Both the position numbers and the translations under genes were made by a program. Under the pieces are notes generated by a model. The model was given only the letters and a program-made list of their open reading frames with translations. It ran no database searches and had not been told where the DNA came from. From NCBI GenBank assembly GCA_017654935.2, contig CM065690.1, forward strand, positions 9,466,906-9,530,905: a stretch of DNA of 64,000 nucleotides, given 5' to 3'. Shown here piece after piece: positions 60,968-64,000 of this stretch; the first letter of the stretch is position 1, and each line of letters starts with the position of its first letter. Source of the stretch: Phymorhynchus buccinoides. Its lineage: Eukaryota; Mollusca; Gastropoda; Neogastropoda; Raphitomidae.

Positions 60968-61306
60968 GACGGCTACAAGGTCTGAAGCTGCCCACAAAAG
61001 ACCAGAAACTACTTGCAGATTGGGCTGGAAGGTTTGCACACTTATGTATCCCCTTTCTACTTTTTGGGTCCCAGTACAATAATATCGATGTTGAAAAGCC
61101 TTTCTAACTCAAAATATTGTTTCAGTCCCTTCAATTTTGACTTAAGCTTACTGTATTCTTTTTCTTTTCATAATTGGGCAAATGCAGTCATGTAGCTTTT
61201 CCCTCCATGTACTTAAGACTATATATGATGGTGTTATCTCTCCCTCTCTTTGTCTATGTGTGTGTGTGTCTCAGTGTGTGTGCGAGAGTGAGAAAGAAAG
61301 CATGCA

Positions 61307-61345
<39 letters not shown>

Positions 61346-63375
61346 GAGTCTGTATACATGTACACTCCACATGTCTTTTCTCTTTGGTTAGGAAAGGTCT
61401 ACATTTTCAGCAAACCAGCGCCGTGTACAGTACACACCATGATTGCAGGCTTGCAAACCATAACAATGTGCCAATGTAGCAGTGTATATATCTAGGCCCC
61501 CCTTAGCTATAGGTGGGGTCTTTCTTTATAAATTACCCAGGACCTTTTACTAGTTTTAGCCACGCCACACTCAAACACACAGGTTTTCTCAAACAGTTAA
61601 CTGCTAGGGCCTACATCTATTTCAGAGCACTTGTCCACATACAAAGACAGACCCCCACCCCTCTCTCTCCTTCTCTCTGCCTTCTCATTCTGGCAGCTAG
61701 ACCAGCCAGTCAGAAAAGGCTGGCTATTTAAAAGCTAAGGCCAAAAGATAAGGGTTAGAACCATTAAGTGTGTTTGTGGATAGGGTGGGTGAACTTTGAA
61801 GGCAAGAAGGACAGGGCTGGAGGGGTTGGGGAGGTGCACTCACAAAGCAAACTGAAACGTAGTGTGTGTGTGTGTTTCAGTGTGTATATGTGTGTGTGTA
61901 TGTGTCACTCTGTATGCGTTTGTGTGTGTGTGTGTCAGTGTGTATATATGTGCGTGTGTGTGTGTCTGGGTATCTGTTTGTGTGTGTGTGTGTGTGTGTT
62001 TGTGCCCGTGCCTGTGTGTATGTACACACATCTGCAGGGCCACCTTAAGGACTAGAATTCAGTAATAGAAAGGGGAGGGGGAAGGAAGAAAGGATACTGT
62101 GTTGCTAGTTACTGCTTGGGCCAGAACACCTGTCAGTTATGCTAATAAAACGGGTGGTTGTTAAGCCACTCTACTTGACACAAGGCTAGCTTTTCTTGGT
62201 ACCCTCAAAGCAAACCAAAGAAGGTTGAAGTTTTACCCTCTGACCATCTATGATTGGCACAGTGTATAATTATTCTCTGATCCTCTGCAGCGGCATAACG
62301 AAGGTGTAAGGTTATACATGGGGTGGATACATGCCAGCTTTTATGTCTCATCGACCTCTCAGGTTGGTCGGGTTGTAAGTAATCGTGATTTTGTTCAGAC
62401 TAGGCTGGCAAGTTGATTATCAATCCAGTTTTTAAAAAGTCACCCCATTTTGCAGTTTTGCAGTCATTCTCTTAGGGGTCAATTTGAAGAATAGCTTCAC
62501 TCATTTACATGGTGAATGAACACCTAATCAGACAAGGCATGTGAAATGTCATCCCTTGTTTCTGTTTTGCATGTTATTTGTTAAAGAATCTGTTACATTT
62601 TTTCCCACTTGGATGAAATAATACACTGTATCATTATGATGTAAAATTAGAAGAGCCAAATTTAGGGTATGGAATATCTATGTTATTACACTAAGCCTTT
62701 ATGTGTTTGGTCAATTTGAGATAAGCGGTGATTGGCGATTGAGGGCTACAGACAGAGTTCAGTGTTATCTACTGAAGTTGAAGAATGTTACACACGCAAC
62801 ACACACACTCCCAGTATCTCTCTCTCTCTCTCTCTCTGACACCAGACACAGGACAGTGAGCAGTAGTCTTGTAGCGAGCATGTCCTACAGTCACGCCTCA
62901 CGTCCCCCCAGTCAAAGACAAAGCGCCAAACAATGCCGGTTGCTAAGCTACCAGAACCCCGGAGGCCCACTGCCTTATAGGCTAGGAACAGGAGGGTAGG
63001 TAAACGTGTGTTGAAGGTGAGGGATGGGGGTGGGGGGATCAGAGGGGGGGGGGTGGTGGTGGGGTGGATGGTCACAGTTCAGTAATTATCCTAGTTTTTA
63101 TTCCCCAAATCTTGGCACCCTTCGGGAACAGAGTTATTGAGAATGGTGTATGATTGGAAGATTGTTATCTGGCAGATTAGGATAATGTGTCGACAAACCT
63201 TAAGTAAGTTAAGAACAATAGAATTAAGATTTGTTTAAAAATTCAAATCAGCAAATGAAAAACACTAACAACATAAAGTGGACAAAAGTGAAAAGGCAAA
63301 AAATAATGTTCAATACGGAATTTGTTTAAACTTTGGAAACATTACATTTGGCTCCTCCTGTCTTATTGTGTCTAG

Positions 63376-63416
<41 letters not shown>

Positions 63417-63530
63417 GTTTTCTCTAACTCTCCATCTGTTTCTGTCTATCCAACTGTCTGTATGTCTCTGGCTCTATTTCTATCTGTCTGTCTCTCTGTC
63501 TCTTGAGGCATAAAGAATGTTTCAATACTA
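60968..63530. other. No gene recognised; microsatellite-rich
   Basis: (GA)n at 61310-61341, TG-rich tracts at 61860-62020, (CT)n at 62818-62836, G-rich DNA at 63025-63068 and (GT)n at 63378-63416. No exon with splice sites and a family match was found. Confidence 0.5.
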
Positions 63531-63718
63531 TATACAGTGGAACCTCCCTTATAAGACCTTCAGAAATCATCAAAAATGAGGTCTTAAATGGGAGGGGAGG
63601 GAGTTGTATAAGGGAGGTAATTTTAATACTTACAAAGAAGGGCAATGTCTCAAAGAAGTAGATCTTAAGTGGGAGGGAGTCTTATAATAGGGGTCTTATA
63701 AGGGAGGTTCTACTGTAT
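63531..63718. mobile_element. Mariner-type MITE, nearly intact
   Basis: TATACAGTGGAACCTCCCTT and AAGGGAGGTTCTACTGTATA enclose an interior matching 39566-39732. Confidence 0.9.
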
Positions 63719-64000
63719 ACTGGAAAATCTTCAGCCTTTAAAATGCATCGTCCAGTGTATTGCCAACCAGTCGGCTATAGCTATTGTCAGTAGCCTTGGT
63801 CACCCACCCACCATTGGTAGCAAAGCATTTGTCCAAACAGAAGAGTGCCTACTATTAGCGGCTAAAGGCTCGTTCGCCAACCTATCTAGCTGTTGACCAT
63901 ACAGATAAGCCCAATCATGTGTTAGAACGTGTTACTGCTCCTCTACATTTCAGGCCTGAATATTTTAAGTTGTTTAAAACGAAACCCTGCATTTTGGTAC

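Overview
The window is animal nuclear DNA. Genes are split by long introns with GT-AG ends. The rest is dense with dinucleotide microsatellites, tRNA-derived SINEs, decayed LINEs, palindromic MITEs and minisatellites. Repeat style and exon sequences suggest a mollusc, probably a marine gastropod; that placement is inference. I see no bacterial, phage or CRISPR features.

Two protein-coding genes can be assembled exon by exon. (1) On the minus strand, 24964 down to 290, there is an orthologue of RBM28 (yeast Nop4), a nucleolar four-RRM protein of 60S ribosome biogenesis. Seventeen coding exons give 550 codons with every phase matching; the C-terminal exons lie beyond position 1. (2) On the plus strand, 31899 to 48409, seven exons encode a protein of about 289 residues with one hydrophobic segment and a C-terminal YccV-like (hemimethylated-DNA-binding/HspQ-like) domain. 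The two genes are divergent. A canonical tRNA-Ala(AGC) gene at 25399-25471 lies 435 bp upstream of the RBM28 start codon.

The most unusual feature is a set of minisatellites at the 3' ends of introns. In three introns (one in RBM28, two in the YccV gene) the repeat unit contains the 3' splice site and the first 22-37 nt of the next exon. Each exon is therefore preceded by a row of near-perfect decoy copies of its own acceptor: 8, 6 and 35 copies, with units of 72, 56 and 56 bp. A fourth array (about 58 bp) runs up to the acceptor of RBM28 exon 15. In all four, reading from a decoy meets a stop codon within one repeat unit.

Layout: 1-25 kb RBM28, whose introns hold SINEs, MITEs, a partial duplicate of exon 16, and a 3.7-kb satellite of about 50 units grown from one end of a MITE; 25.4 kb tRNA-Ala; 25.6-31.8 kb repeat-rich intergenic DNA with a foldback element and LINE tails; 31.9-48.4 kb the YccV gene, whose first intron holds two decayed LINE copies; 48.4-64 kb no recognised gene, but a second foldback element, TIR elements, palindromes, LINE and SINE remnants and microsatellites.
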